A DNA stretch of 64,000 bases from Piromyces finnis. Its lineage: Eukaryota; Neocallimastigomycota; Neocallimastigomycetes; Neocallimastigales; Neocallimastigaceae. The stretch is from the NCBI GenBank assembly GCA_002104945.1, contig MCFH01000038.1, positions 166,501 to 230,500 on the forward strand, in the 5' to 3' direction. This document shows, piece after piece, positions 1 through 15,064 of the stretch (position 1 is the stretch's first letter; the number at the start of each line of letters is the position of its first letter). The notes below the pieces were generated by a model. The model was not told where the DNA came from and searched no databases. It worked only from the letters and a program-made list of their open reading frames with translations. A program made the position numbers and the translations under genes.

Positions 1-71
1 TCACTTGATATATTGAAATCCGTCTAGAAAAATGATTTCTGTATTTTCCATTAATTTATATGATTTATGAT

Positions 72-1810
72 TTATTCATCCATTTCATCATCTTCGGTAG
101 CACCAAACTTTACACGCTTATTCACATTAAACTTTGGAGGTAATATCATTAAAAAAAAAAAAAAAAAAGTTAAAGATATTAAATTGTAATTAAATTTATG
201 TATAGATATAAATAATATTATAAATATAAAAAAGGATATTTTTTGAAAAGCTTTTATCAGTTTTTTCTCTAATAGCTTCAATACTATCGTCATCCTCAGC
301 CCATTCAAGAACTAAGTGTCTACCGTACAAGTGAGTATTGGTAAGATTTTCAAATACATTCTTAGCTTCTTGTTTAGTTAAGAAATCGATAAAACCGAAA
401 CCACGATGAGAACCGTCAAATTTCTTTGGTAAACGAAGAGATTTGATTTGACCATAAGTACTATTTTATTTATAAACATACATATATATATATTATTCAT
501 ATATATTAATAAAATTTTTTATATAAATTACTATTCAAATTTATATTAAATACAAATTATTAATTTCATTACCTAAATAATTCACGTAAATCCTTCTTAG
601 TTGCTTCAAATGGAATATTTCTAACAATTAACTTGGTACTATTTGGTTCAATATGCTTATCAAACTTTCTCTTATTATTGTTATTATTTGTGGAAGATGC
701 ACCGTGTGAGAATTTTAATGATAATGCGTGACCATCTAATGCAAATCCCTTTTAATAAATATATAGAATAGAGTAATTTAATTAGTAATTATAAAGTTAG
801 TCATTTATTTTTTTAATAAATGATTGGTTTTATTTCATTTTTCACTTACTTGCATAGATTTTAAAGCGCTCATAGCATTTTCTTTTGTATCAAATTCTAC
901 AAAACCAAAACCCATTGATAATGGTTTACCTGTTTTCTTATTTGGTTTCATAGAAACACGAGCTGTTCTCATACCCTTTAAATGCTTAAAGGCTTTAGTT
1001 AAACCTTCAGTAGTAGTATCAAAGTTTAAGTTTTTAACAAACAAAGTAACATTATCAGATGAAATATCGTCATTATTTACAGCATTTACATCATGTGTAT
1101 CTTCCTTTAATACCTTTAGTGGAATTTTTTTAGCCTTAGATGGATCGAATTTATCCTTGAAAGTACCAATTGGAGCCCATTCTAAATATAATGGTAAATG
1201 TTTGAATTTTGTGAAAGCTAAATTACGGAATGCATTCTTTGCTTCATTTGGTTCTAAAAATTCAACTAATGCGATAGTCTTAGCTGGTGGTAAAACGATC
1301 TATAATAAACCAATGATATATTTATTGTCGTTGAAATGAGTTAATATTATAAATTAAAAAGTTTATGTATGTATTTTATTATTCTTCTTATTCTTATTAT
1401 TATTCTTATTACTATTAAATGATTAAAACTTACACGTCCTAAAGATCCAAACTTTGACCATAAATTATATAATTCTGATTCTTCTGTATTTGCTGGAATA
1501 TTCTTAACTAAAATTACAGTATTACTACGTTTTTTCTGACCTTGTTCAAAAGCATTTAATGAAACACCTTCCTATTGTCATTAAATTATATTTGAATGAT
1601 CAAACTAAATTAGTTATTTTAATCATTGATAGTTATTTAAAAAAACAATAAAGACTTACATCTTCTAAATATTTTTTTGTTTCATTAATAATGTGTGTTT
1701 CAGCAAGAGCAAGACGAACAGCCATATTATCAGCTTCTTTGTCTAAAATATCTGATTTTTGAACATCTAATTTTTGAGCCATAGATTGTGCAATTGAATC
1801 CATCTATTTT

Positions 1811-1843
<33 letters not shown>

Positions 1844-3478
1844 ATCAAAAAATGTATTAATATAATTTATTATTTACATATAGTATATATATTATTATAT
1901 TACTTACATTCATAAATAAAGAATTCCAGTTAAAGTCACTACCAGCTGAAGCCTTCTTTTTTAATAATTGTTGCTTCTTATATGGTGTATTTTCGTCTAT
2001 TTCTTCCTTTTTCATTGGCTTTTCTTTACCAGGTCTAATATCTAAAATTCTACCTTGGAAAATTTTACCATCCAAACTCATATAAGCATTAATTGCATGT
2101 TCTGGCAAAAGATATAAAATAAAGGCATAACCTCTTGATTGTTTGGTTTCCTTTGTTATAGGAATATGAATCTTTTTTTATAATAATTAATTATTAATTT
2201 ATATAACGATAATTATTTTTTATTTATATTTAAATACAAAAGAAAAAGTTATTAAATTGTATCCATTGAATTGATTAATAATATATATACCTCTGATAAT
2301 GGTCCGAATTTTTCAAATAAGTTTCTTAAATCATCTTCAGTACATGCAAAGGATAAATTTTTAACAAATAAACGTCCTGTATCAGCAATTAATTGTGCTG
2401 GTGGAATATTTTCTTCTTCTTCAACCTTTTTTTCCTTTTTTTTTCTCTTTTTATCAAGCATAGCATCAATATCCTTTTCTTCTTCATCATCGGAATCAAA
2501 TAAATCTACCTTTTTATCTGGTATAATTTCATTATCATCATTTCCTGCTTCCTTTTCTTTCTTATCGTCTTCGCTTTCGTCTTCATCATCATTACTATCA
2601 TCCTCGCTTTCATCTTCATCACTATCATCACTATCATCATTATCACTTGAATCATCACTTGAATCACTATCTTCATTACTACTTGATTCTTCACTACTAT
2701 CATTTTCATCATCATCATCATCTTTTTCTTCTTCTTCTTCTTCCTTCTAAATATATTTTAATTATTTTAATAAATAACAATTAAAGGATATTAAATATTT
2801 TATTATTACTACTTAAGTATTAATAATATGATTTCTCTTAGATAACACTATTCAATTCTTTTGCAATTTAATAAATATAATAAAATTACCTTTCTCATTT
2901 TTGAACGTAAGAAATCCATATGTGAGATTGTAGATTTCTTTTCGATTTCTGGATTATCTTCAATATCCATTTCATTATTGTCATTAATATCGTTTGATTC
3001 ATTTTTTTCTTCTTTATTTGATTCTTCAGTTTTTTTTGGAATATCTTCATATTCGTCATCAGAATCATCAAATGTTAAATGAGTTTTTGTTACTAATAAA
3101 CCTTCACCACCAGGTTTCTTATTTGGTACAGCAATTGCTTGGATTTTTGGTTTACCTCTTATAGTAGCGTCATCTTGTTTTGAGCCATCATCATTTGTCC
3201 ATGTTTTAGCATGTGAACGAGGTTTCATTACATTTAAATATTCTTGTAATTTTTCATCTGTTTCATCTCCGTAAATTTCAGATAAAAATTTTTTTTTTCT
3301 TTCTAATTCCTTTTCAACTTGAAGTTTATTTCTTTGACGTTTTTCTTCTTTTTCTCTTTCTATACGTTTTGCTTCATTTTCTTCATTTATTTTTTTCATA
3401 TATGCTGAACTACCTTGTGAATATTTACTCCAAGGTCTTACAAGTGTTGCATCACCAATCTTTATATATATTGTTTTA

Positions 3479-3513
<35 letters not shown>

Positions 3514-4123
3514 TAAAAAAAAAAACATTTTTATATTCGTATATTTGGAAATTTTTAATATTAGAAATCAATATCAATATTCGTATATTAATTAATATGA
3601 AATGTTTATTATCATATGTAATTAAAGTTTTCATTATTATTATTATTTTATTTATTACATTATATTATTTTAAAATGTACTTACTGTTTTTGCAATTTCA
3701 ACTTTAATTTTAGAAGTATCAATATATGTATTATCAAAATATTTTACAGCCTTTTTTGCTTCCTTTTCACTTTTATAACCGATAAATCCAAAACGACGAA
3801 AAACACCATCTCTTTTTATAATGTTAAATATATAATGTTTTTAATATATTATTCTTTTAAAAATATATACATTTAATTAAAACTCTATAACCAATTTAAA
3901 GTCATATTTACCTTGTAAATGCTAATTTTGAGTCTGTTATTTCACCCTTTGCTACAAAATGCTCACGGAATCTTTCCGCAGTTAAATGTTTTGGTAAATT
4001 CTTAACAATAATTCTTGAAGACCTTTAATATTAATGTCATTTATTAAAATATAATTAATACTCAAAATTTAAATTTGAAATTGAAATTTAATTAATTTAA
4101 TTTTGTTTTGATAATATTTACAT
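72..4123 (-). CDS. MRD1: Mrd1/RBM19-type multi-RRM pre-rRNA processing protein
   Basis: Twelve exons rebuilt by hand: 4123-4122, 4022-3912, 3811-3685, 3459-2890, 2746-2291, 2171-1908, 1803-1660, 1571-1434, 1299-850, 748-573, 460-240 and 139-72. Phases close to 909 codons (908 aa). Five RRMs are visible: about residues 2-80 (RNP2 IIVKNLP), 395-470 ([13 protein letters not shown]), 572-640 (VILVKNIP), 680-760 ([15 protein letters not shown]) and 793-865 ([15 protein letters not shown]). The linker after RRM1 is acidic and basic, and the protein ends in an acidic tail. Five RRMs and the WNSLFMN-type linker match fungal Mrd1, a nucleolar U3/SSU-processome factor needed for 18S rRNA cleavage (family knowledge). 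The start codon is split by intron 1, and intron 11 looks like AT-AC. The gene is divergent from the WD40 gene at 6101. Confidence 0.93.
140..239 (-). other. Candidate U12-type (AT-AC) intron, last intron of MRD1
   Basis: Between the RRM5 exon (ends 240) and the last exon (starts 139) there is no GT donor that keeps the conserved EAIREKT region. The minus strand instead reads ATATCCTTT at 239-231, a perfect match to the U12 5' splice site RTATCCTTT. The stretch ends TTAC at 143-140. Removing 239-140 (100 nt) joins the frames (A|CT makes Thr) and keeps the basic/acidic tail. A branch-like ATCTTTAAC lies at about 177-169 (7 of 9 matches to TTCCTTAAC), followed by an 18-T run that lengthens the branch-to-acceptor distance to about 30 nt. 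Confidence 0.7.
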
Positions 4124-4899
4124 TTTCCTTTAAAAGTTTTAATTTTTAATACTTCTTATATACTCCTTTCTTCTTTTCTACTTATTTAAATCAACAATTA
4201 ATAATATATTAAACTATATTGACATAACCGGATATTTAAATTAGTTGTTTTTTTCTCAATATTATAAAACTTTTTATTTAATAATTTAAAAAAAAAAAAA
4301 AAATAATATTTAAAAAAAAAATAAGTTAAAACAATTTTAACCAATCATATATTTTTATTGAAGTTTAAATATAATAATATAATATCAATGATGGGTTAGG
4401 TTTAATTATTTTATATTATTTTTAATTAGCATTTATAATTTAGTTTTCGTATAAAAATATTAAAAAGTTCCAATAAATTAAAAAAAATAAACATTTTTTT
4501 ATTTTTTTTTTATAAAATATATAACTATATAATATTTATATAATATTTTTAAAAACGACAGGATTAGAATTTATAATTTTAAAAGATGTTTTTATTTTAA
4601 TTAAATGTTACACAAAAATATTTCATGTCATTTTATTTAATATTAATTTTTTAACACTATCTTTTTTAATTTCTTAAAAGGTATTTGCATATATATAAAA
4701 TGAAAATATATATTATTTATATAATTAACAATAGTTTTTATAATTCGTTATTAGAACGCTTGGTTTTAATTTCTAAATGATAATAATATAAGAACCCAAA
4801 AATAGTAATTTATTGTAATAATAATATCGAGAGGTTTCCTTTCTTGTTACATTTAAATGTATATTATTAAAAACTGAATAAAAATTCAAAAAGTAGTAA

Positions 4900-4965
<66 letters not shown>

Positions 4966-6100
4966 GGATTACATATTATAAAAATACAATTATTTTTCAG
5001 ATAATAACTATTAATTATCAATATTAATAGGTGTTTGCTAACTTTTAATATTTAAGAAATTCATATTCATAATAATTTTGTTTTGAGTAAAATTTAAAGT
5101 ATTTAAAAATAGAACTTTTAAATAATATAAAATTTTAATAAATAATGATACATAATATATTATATGTAATATATAAATATAATATATATTGAATATATTA
5201 TAATAATGAACTTATTAATTATATATATTTAAAAATTTAAACAAAAATATTTGATGTTTTAATAACATTTTCTAAAAATAAAATTTAAACATTGTTTTTT
5301 ATAATAAAATTTAATGTAAGAATTGTGATTATTTCATTTAAATAATTGAAAAAGAATTTTAAAAGATTGAAAGAACAATTTTTATATGTAAAATTTATTT
5401 AAAAAAGGTATATACATATATATTATTATAATATGAAATTAAACATAAATATTGTTTTTATTTAATAACTTTTTTTTAATAAAATTAAAAATTATGTAAT
5501 TGAAATTTACTAAAATTTTAAAATATATTCAATATCCATATAAATAAATCTTATAAAACATTTTAGATAATAAATATAAATTAAAAAAATATAAAAATAA
5601 TTTATACATTAAACGATATCACCATACTAATTTATTATAATTATTATTAATCAATAAAATTACCATACATTATATCAAAATATACATTATTTAAAAAACA
5701 TACATATTTCTTGACAATAAAACATAAATTAATACAAATAAAATATAATTAAATATACTAAATCAAATTTTAGAAAAATGATTTATAAAAGGTAAAAATT
5801 AAAATAATTAAAAAAAGTGATATTTAATGTAAATAAATATTTGTATTTAATGATATTAATAAAAATTAAACATTTCAAATGTTTATTTCTTTAATATTTA
5901 TAAATATATATATGAAGAAAATAAATTAAGAGTTTTTATTTATATATTCTTAATGTCAAATTAGTAATTTTATATAAAACAAAAAATAATATCTAAATAA
6001 AATTTAAATTTTAATAAAAAGTTGATTTCAAAATTACAATTTTTATTATAAATACCGATAAAGACTTTTTACCTTTTTTTACTCCTCACTAAATATAAAT
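4124..6100. other. Divergent intergenic region
   Basis: About 2 kb of extremely AT-rich DNA between the MRD1 and WD40 gene starts, so it must hold both promoters. A TAA/ATT microsatellite with a palindromic centre lies at about 4894-4964. No ORF, RNA gene or mobile element was recognised. Confidence 0.6.
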
Positions 6101-7182
6101 ATGGCAAAGCAAAGAATTTCATATGTTGTTCGTGAAAATTATGATGAAGCTGGTCATAATTCTGGTATAAATTCACTTGCATTAGATGTCCAAACTCCTG
6201 GAGGTTTATTATATACAGCTGGAAAGGATTCAAAAATTGTTTCTTGGGATTTACATTTAGATGATGTTAATAGTAATCCATATTATGTTAAAAGAGAAAA
6301 TATGAGTAATATGGAAAATTTAAATAACCCTCAAGAGTATTCGTCTTTTGTTGATATAAATCACGAAGAAATAAATAATAAAATGGAATATAATGAGTCT
6401 TTTGATAGTCAGAGGGATTTCTCATTGGTAAAGAATTACCATTCTGAAGAAATAACGAAAAATAATTCATATAACCATAGTTGTTCATTAAATAATTCAA
6501 CAACAGGAATAACAATAAAAAGTAACATTCAAAAATTAAAACAAAAATATTCACAAAATTTTGATTTAAGAAGAAGAAAGGTTTTTATTATAAATATATA
6601 TATATATATAATTCAATAAGAATAATATTTTAAATAAAAATAAATATTATTTTGATATTTATATATATAAATAGTGCATAACTCAAACACCTACATTCAA
6701 TACAAATTATTGGTATCACTCAGATTGGGTTAATGATATAGTATTAACAGAAAAAAAGGATCATTGTAAGCACTGTATTTTTTAAAAGAGTTATAAATGT
6801 ATCAAATGTTTATTATTGTTAATATTTATTGATGCATTTTATAAAAAAAAATAAATTTTTATTATTATACATAAAAAAGTTATATCAGCTTCATCTGATA
6901 GATCCATTTACTTATGGGATGTTAAAAATAAACTTCCTTTATCTCGTATTGGATTTCATAAAGATGATGTAAGAGTCTTAGCATATTCTTCAAAGCGTAA
7001 CTGGGTTGCATCAGGTGGTTTTGATCAAAGAGTACTTTTCTGGGATTTAGGTGAAGGAAGAGTAAAACCAATATGTAAATATTAAAATAAATATATTATA
7101 ATTTTAATAAAAATAGTATTTTATATTTTAAAAATTTCAACAACAATAATATCAACAAGTAAAAAAAAAAAAATAATAATAA

Positions 7183-7247
<65 letters not shown>

Positions 7248-7262
7248 GTAATAATAATAATA

Positions 7263-7316
<54 letters not shown>

Positions 7317-10300
7317 TAATTATTAGTTACATCCGATGATTCTTTAACTCAAGCTTCTATTTATTCTATCGCTACAAATAATGAAGGAAATGTTTTAGTA
7401 ACAGGATCTCCTGAAAGGGTATTTTTTTTTTTTTTTTAATTTATTCATTGAAAATTAAACTAATAATATAAAAAATGTTTAAATTAATTAAAATATATAT
7501 AAAGATTGTTAGAATATGGGATACAAGACAAGGAAAACAAGTGTTAAAATTAACAGGTCATTCTGATAATGTTCGTGCATTAATCGTTAGTGAAGATGGA
7601 AAATGGGTAAATATCAATTATAGTAATATACATATTAATAAAATGTATTTAAATGTAATATTTAAAAAAAAAAAAAAAAAAAAAAAAAGAATAAATAAAT
7701 AAATAAATATATATATATATTAAATATAATGTAGGTTCTTTCAGGTTCTTCAGATTCTTCTATTAAATTATGGTCTATTGCAAATGTTAAAAGATGTGTT
7801 ATGACATATAATCATTATTCTGATTCTGTATGGTCATTAACATCAAATGATCCATATTTAAAAACCTTTTGGGCAGGTGGAAGAGATGGTTGCATTACAA
7901 AAATTAATCAATCCTCAAATTATGATTACAATAATCAGTACGACAATGATTATGGTGATTGCGTATTAGTATGTAAAGAAAATGCTGGTATTGTAAAGGT
8001 AAAACAAAGTTAAACATAACTTAATTAAATAAACATAGAAATTTTTAATGATATTTGTATTCATATACTTTATTTTATAAATTTATTAAATATAGCTTGC
8101 AGCAATTAATAATGGATATATATATGCAGCAACAAATTCATCCAACATAAATTGCTGGGTACTTATAAATAATAAGATTATTAAATATATGCATATTATA
8201 ATAATAAGTCAATTCCTTAACTATTATATTATTCTATAATTTTAAAAGAGAGATATTCCTTTAAGTTCACAATCGTTAAATTTATATAAAGATCAAAATG
8301 CAAATGACTTTGAAAGAATAAATATTCCAAAATCATCTGTAATCACCCAACCAAATGATATAATTAATGATTCTCTTTATACATTTAATCAAATTCAATC
8401 TGTCGCTTCCGTTGATACACGGTCTATAAGTTTAAATGATAATTATATTGATTATGATTTTTCAAATCGTTTAGCTTGTGAAGATTATGTTGTTCCGATT
8501 TTTTCAAAGCCAGAAGCAACTATTCAAGGTAAACCCCCAATAATTAAATTTACAATGATGAATGATAGAAGACATGTGTTAACACAGGACTCTGACAAGA
8601 ATATTGATGAATGGGATATAATATTGTGTAAAAAAAATAAAAGTTATGGAAAAGCTGATTATGATAAAGTATTAAAAGAAACAAATAAGAAGATATCGAC
8701 TGAAAATTGGTGTTCAGTTGATATACATACAGGAGCATTGACAGTTTCTATGATTCCAAATAAAGTATTTGAATCATTGATATACTATGATGAATGCATA
8801 GAAGATGAGCTTGTTCCTGATAGCTTACTAGAATCCAGAGTTAATATTGGAAGATGGGTATTAACAAATTTATTTTACAATTTTATTATGGCAGTTAATA
8901 ATAAAGATCCAAACATTGATGAAAAAAATAAAGAATTATTGAATGTAGTAAATAACAACAACAACAACAATAATAATAATAATAGTAGTAATAATAATAA
9001 CGAAACTGAAAATGAAAATCTTAATTTAGCAAAAAGTAATTCTTCAATACGTTGTTTAACACCGCTATTAACTGACGATAATTGTTCTGTACCAGAGTCA
9101 ATTGGTACACTTTCTATGACTTCTCTTAATAAAAATGAATGTGTAAAACTTACAAGTTTAAGTAGAATAAATAGTCAAAAGGTTATTGTTAATAAGAACA
9201 AGACCCCAATGTTTCCAGAATTAAAAAATAATTATAGTGATGAAGAAGATGATGCCGAAACTAATGATAATTCATCATATAATGCACTTTCACCATGTAA
9301 CCAATCCAGCAATGATGGTCATAGTATAAATGGTGAGGTACCTGAAGGTGGCTTAACTCAAACACCAGATCTTAATAAAGATGATTCTAGTAATTATTTA
9401 ATACCATCTGATACTGCAGGTATTAATAGAGAAGCAAGCAGTAACAATAGTTCTGTTTATTTAAGTGTAAGTTTTTGTTTAATTAATAATATATTAGTAT
9501 TAGTATTAATAAAAAACAATAATATTGACTTTTTTTTTAGTCCCTTTCAACATTATCCAAAAATAACTCAGTAAGTACTTCAAACAATTTACTTTTAACA
9601 CCACTAACACCGTTGTCCAGTAATAAAGAAAAATCAGGTTCATCACTAAACAAATCAAATTCTTATAATGAAAATACTAATAACGAAGAAAAGCGTAAAT
9701 CAGTGTCCAATGAAAGTTCCAGTCAATTAAAAACAAAAGAAAAAAGTTTTATTCGTAGAATTCGTTCACATGTTCATAAGCGTTCACCCTCATCTTCACG
9801 TCAAAAAGATTCTAAAAAAAGTATAAGTAGTGGTGGAATAAGTTCAAAATCATCCATTGTAACGAATACAACTCTTGTTACAACATCAATAAATTCAAAT
9901 AACCCAAGTAAAACTAAAGCTGTGCCAGAGCCAAAAACTGTAATAAATATATTTAATATTACAATTATAATAAAACAAAATTACAAAATTAAAATATTAT
10001 AATATTTTTATTTAAATTTTAATTTTATAGGATGGACCAATTAATTTTGCTGAATGTCCATATGTAAAATTACCACGAGAAGTTCCAATAATTATTAGTA
10101 GTCTTGAATCCGATGATGCGGTAACTTATATAGATCAAGATCGTGAAACCGTTGGATCTCTTGGTGAACCAAATACTACTAAATATTTATGTAATAGTTC
10201 AATATTACCAAAGTGGGTATACGATTGTGTTATTAATGTAAGTTGTAAATTTATATAATATTATTTTCTTTTCATATTACCTATTGATTTTCGATATAAA

Positions 10301-10927
10301 TCTTTCTTTTGTTTTCTTTTTTTATGAAATTTATTGGTATAGAAAAAAATACCTGCTATTGAAGCTAAAAAAGTTAATTTTGTTTTAAAACCATATCCGA
10401 AAAGTGATATGCCTGAATTCCCAACAGGGTAATTAATAAATAACTTTATAAATTTACATATAATTTATTTTAAATATAAAATAAATAATAATACATAATA
10501 CTTATTCAAATATTTTGTATTATAAAAACTTATATAAGCAATAATCATTTATGTGCCAATAGAATGTTAAGAATTAGAAAAGTTATAACATATGTTGTAG
10601 ATAAACTAAACTTATCCAAAACAACATTATCAAAGGCAAATAGAGCATCTTCTGTTAGTTTATCAGAAATAAATACATCAAATACTGGAGGCATAAAAGC
10701 TGAAAATTGGATTGAAATATTATGTAATGAAGAGGTAATTATAATAATCTTTAATATATAAGAATATATAAATATATTATACTTTTTATTAATAATTATT
10801 TTATTAAAAAAAAAAAAAATAGGTTCTTGATCCATCTACAACTTTAGCAACTTGTAAAAACCACTATTCAAAAACTAGTGGAGATGTTGTTCTTTATTAT
10901 AGATATATCATTAAAGAAATTAAATAG
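6101..10927 (+). CDS. WDR48: WDR48/UAF1-like WD40 protein (deubiquitinase cofactor)
   Basis: Thirteen exons: 6101-6580, 6675-6765, 6880-7074, 7327-7418, 7505-7606, 7735-7998, 8096-8158, 8249-9466, 9541-9939, 10031-10237, 10343-10428, 10563-10734 and 10823-10927, giving 1157 aa. The N-terminus (RISYVVRE, LYTAGKDSKIVSWDL) and the blades (WVNDIV, ISASSDRSIYLWD, VASGGFDQRVLFWD, VRIWDTRQGK, LSGSSDSSIKLW) follow WDR48 in order. The C-terminus (LDPSTTLATCKNHYSKTSGDVVLYYR) matches the DUF3337/SLD part of the family. WDR48 binds and activates USP1/USP12/USP46-type deubiquitinases (family knowledge). The middle, encoded by exons 8-9, is expanded and rich in Asn and Ser, and exon 1 carries an Asn-rich insert after the first blade. 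Intron 3 holds a long TAA microsatellite. Confidence 0.92.
7130..7318 (+). repeat. 31-nt unique motif + A-run + (TAA)n, copy 1 (in a WDR48 intron)
   Basis: A 31-nt block (7130-7160, contains TTTCAACAACAATAATATC) runs into an A-run and then about 140 nt of TAA/TAG trinucleotides. The same 31-nt block with the same A-run and TAA tail recurs at 11128, but the sequence before it differs. This suggests a dispersed unit rather than chance microsatellite growth. Confidence 0.6.
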
Positions 10928-11899
<972 letters not shown>

Positions 11900-14800
11900 A
11901 TGGGAGGAAATAAACAATATAATGGAATGGATCAACCTGATCCATATAATATTGAAAAAACTGCTGTAGTTAATATTCCTGGTAATATTGATTTGTATGA
12001 TTGTCCCGTTAACAATGAAAGAAAAGAATCTACAGCATCAAAAAAAAGTAGAGTTCCAAAAGCAAGAGGTGATTTTAAATGTAGAGATTTACCATTTCTT
12101 ATTTTATTCATTATATTTTGGATTGGATTAGTTATAATTACAATAAACACATTTAGAGTTTCTCCATATGATTCGTATGTTGAATTTTTAAACATAATAA
12201 CAACAATATATTGATTTATAAAAATTTTTTAATCTTTAGTATTTAAATATTTTTGTATAAATCAATAATTAAACCATTATTATATATTACATCAGGCTTT
12301 TCTATGGTCGAAATAGTGCAGGAGAATTGTGTGGATCTGGAAACTATACAGATTATAAATATATTGCTTACTTTATGAGTACTGAACAAGTAAAGAATGC
12401 AGAAAATCCAATAAAATATAAGGTATGTGCCAATTACTGTCCAGAAGATTATCTTTTATATGAAGGGGATCTATATAAAATTGATCCAAATACAAATGAA
12501 ACTTTATCATATATACCATATATGGATATAAGAAATACTACATATGAAAAAAATCATTTATTAGATGTTAGAAAAAATTTTGAAAATAAAACAATATATG
12601 AAGTTTATGATAAAATATCAACATTATATAAATATGATAACTATTTGATTCCTTCAGTGAATGGTAACTCAAAAAATAATAATAAATAATAAAAAAGTTT
12701 AAAAAAAATTTAAACTAAATATTTAAAAATATAGTTTTTAATAGATGTATTCCAGATCTTTCTGTTTTCGGTATAGATATAGGAAGAAATACTTGGTCTG
12801 ATATGTTACAGGGTGGTATTAATTTTTCATCTAGAATATTTCAATCTGTACTTAATAGTCTTGATATTATTTTAATGTAAATATTATATATTAAATGAAT
12901 ATTTAATCTTTATATAAGAATATTAAATTATTTTTTAAATATTAAATAAATAGGGAAGCTGGTATTGCTTTAGGTTTAACTGCTGCATGGTTATTATTTA
13001 CATATTATTTTACCGGTTTATTTGTATGGATAACTGTTATTTTAAGTATAATAGCTATTGGATGTGCAACACTATTTTCATGGTATATTTATATGAAAGC
13101 AGGTGCTGATGAAATTCCAGTCATTTTAGATACAAAAAATCCTTATGTTAATAAATATTTATATAATGAAAAATTCTTCCTTGTTCTATGTATGTTCAAC
13201 ATAAAATAATGAATATGTGTGATATAAATATTAACAAATATATATATATATAATATAGCTATTATTTTATCAATTGTATTTTTTATTATTATATTGTTCT
13301 TCCTTTTTGCTAGAAAAAGAATTAATCTTGCTATAAAAATTATTAAGGAATCTGGAAAGTAAGGAATAATTATTTATAATTTTTAAAATAAATGCATATT
13401 AACAATTTTTTTCTCATTAAATATTTTATAATAATATAAGAGCAATTAAAAAATATCCATTATTATCACTAATTCCATTAATCCAATATATTATGATCAT
13501 TATTATAATAATATACTTTGTATTAATATATATGTAATGAAAATAATAATATTTTTCATATTAATTATACATATTATTATATTTTAAAAATAAGAAAAGC
13601 AAAATACTAAGTAACTTTTTTGATATAAATAAATTAGTCCTGTTACAATTACTTCAACTGATGAAATTTCAGCAAATACTCAACAATATATTTCAAAGTA
13701 TGTTCCACTTAAGGAAGAAGATCTTTCTGTTAAATGGTAAATTTAAAATCAAATTTAAATAATGATATTATTGCTTTTTAATTCATTTATTAATTAACAA
13801 TATAAATTATATGATGTTATAAAAAGGTATAGTATAATAATTCAGTTATATGTTGTTCTTGGATTTTATTGGACTTACTATTTTGTTAAGGCTATTGGAA
13901 AAACAACTATTGGTGGTGTTGTTGCAACATGGTATTGGGCACCAACAAATGATTACGGAAAAAAGGTTAATACATTATATTTCATAGTATTCTAATAATA
14001 ATAATAATATTTATTGTTGATTGTAAAAATAAATAGGTATATCAACGTAATGCTATTTTAAAAACGTTCGCTCGAGTTTGTTGGTATAATTTAGGAAGTT
14101 TAGCGTTAGGATCTTTAATTCTTGGTATTATATCTTTGATAAAATACATACTAGCAAAGATTCAAAAAATGGCAAAGAAGAACGGAAATAATGCATTTGT
14201 TAAATGTCTAATTGGATGTTTAAGATGTTTTATTGAGTGCCTTGATAGAATAGTTAAATATATTACTAAAAATGCTTATATAGAGGTAATTATATAATAA
14301 TATTAATTATTATATATTATTATAAATAATAAATAATTGTAATTAAATAATTTATAGATTGCAATTTATGGATACAGTTTTTGTAAAGCATCCTACAAAG
14401 CAACAAAATTAATATTAAGAAATGCCTTCAGGTACAAAATAATATAATAATATATTAAAAAATAAAAAGAATTAAGTTAGATAGAATAAAAAATTAATAA
14501 TAAAAATATTAATTATGTAATAAACAGGGTTGTCATCATAGATAGAATTAGTTCTATTGTATTCATTTTAGGAAAATTACTTGTAACCGCAGCTACTGTA
14601 TTTTTCACTTTCCTCCTTTTGAAAAATAAAAATATTAATGATACTTATATGTTATCTATTCCCCTTATAGTAAATATTAAAAACTTAGTTATAATTTTCT
14701 TTTAGTTGTTTATAAATTAATATTCTTTAATATTTATAATTAATAATTATGTATAGATTTCATTTTTATTAGGTTTAATGATTATTTCTATATTTATGTC

Positions 14801-15064
14801 CGTATTAAGTACTACTATCGATACCATTTTCGTTAGTGTTTGTAAGTATCACTCTCTCTATTTATAAAGTAACATAATATTTATTTATTAAATCAAAATA
14901 AATAAAATTTATATAATTTTTTATAACTAATTAAAAAAGGTGAAGATCTTGAAAGAAACGATGGTTCTAAAGAAAAGCCATATTACATGAGCAAATCTAT
15001 TAGAAAGGTAGTAGTAAAGAATGGTAGTAGATTAGAGCAAGATGAAGTGGCTGCAAAAGTATAA
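11900..15064 (+). CDS. SLC44 / choline transporter-like (CTL/Pns1) membrane protein
   Basis: Thirteen exons: 11900-12174, 12296-12663, 12735-12876, 12954-13189, 13259-13358, 13441-13533, 13638-13736, 13827-13965, 14037-14285, 14358-14431, 14528-14669, 14757-14841 and 14940-15064 (708 aa). The order matches CTL proteins: a cytosolic N-terminus, TM1 (FLILFIIFWIGLVIITI), a large cysteine-containing loop (LCGSGN, VCANYCP, NRCIPD), a cluster of hydrophobic segments, the GGVVATWYW region, and the C-terminal signature CEDLERNDGS...PYYMSKS. The family moves choline and related amines or acts at the plasma and mitochondrial membrane. The substrate here is not shown. ATG 11900 is the first in frame. 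Exon 3 uses the upstream AG at 12734 because only that acceptor closes the phase and gives NRC.P. Confidence 0.92.

Noticed and set aside
72-308. The 78-codon open frame across the end of MRD1
   Set aside because: It reads the RRM5 end out of frame and runs through the AT-AC intron. Only its last 22 codons are real coding sequence.
2271-2750. Plus-strand Ser-rich open frame
   Set aside because: Antisense of the acidic linker of MRD1, whose exons and phases are well supported.
7172-7318. CRISPR-like or structured array in the TAA tracts
   Set aside because: Simple trinucleotide repeats with no unique spacers.
12735-12876. AG at 12743-12744 as acceptor of SLC44 exon 3
   Set aside because: It needs a phase-2 donor that is absent. 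The AG at 12733-12734 closes the phase and gives the conserved NRC.P.
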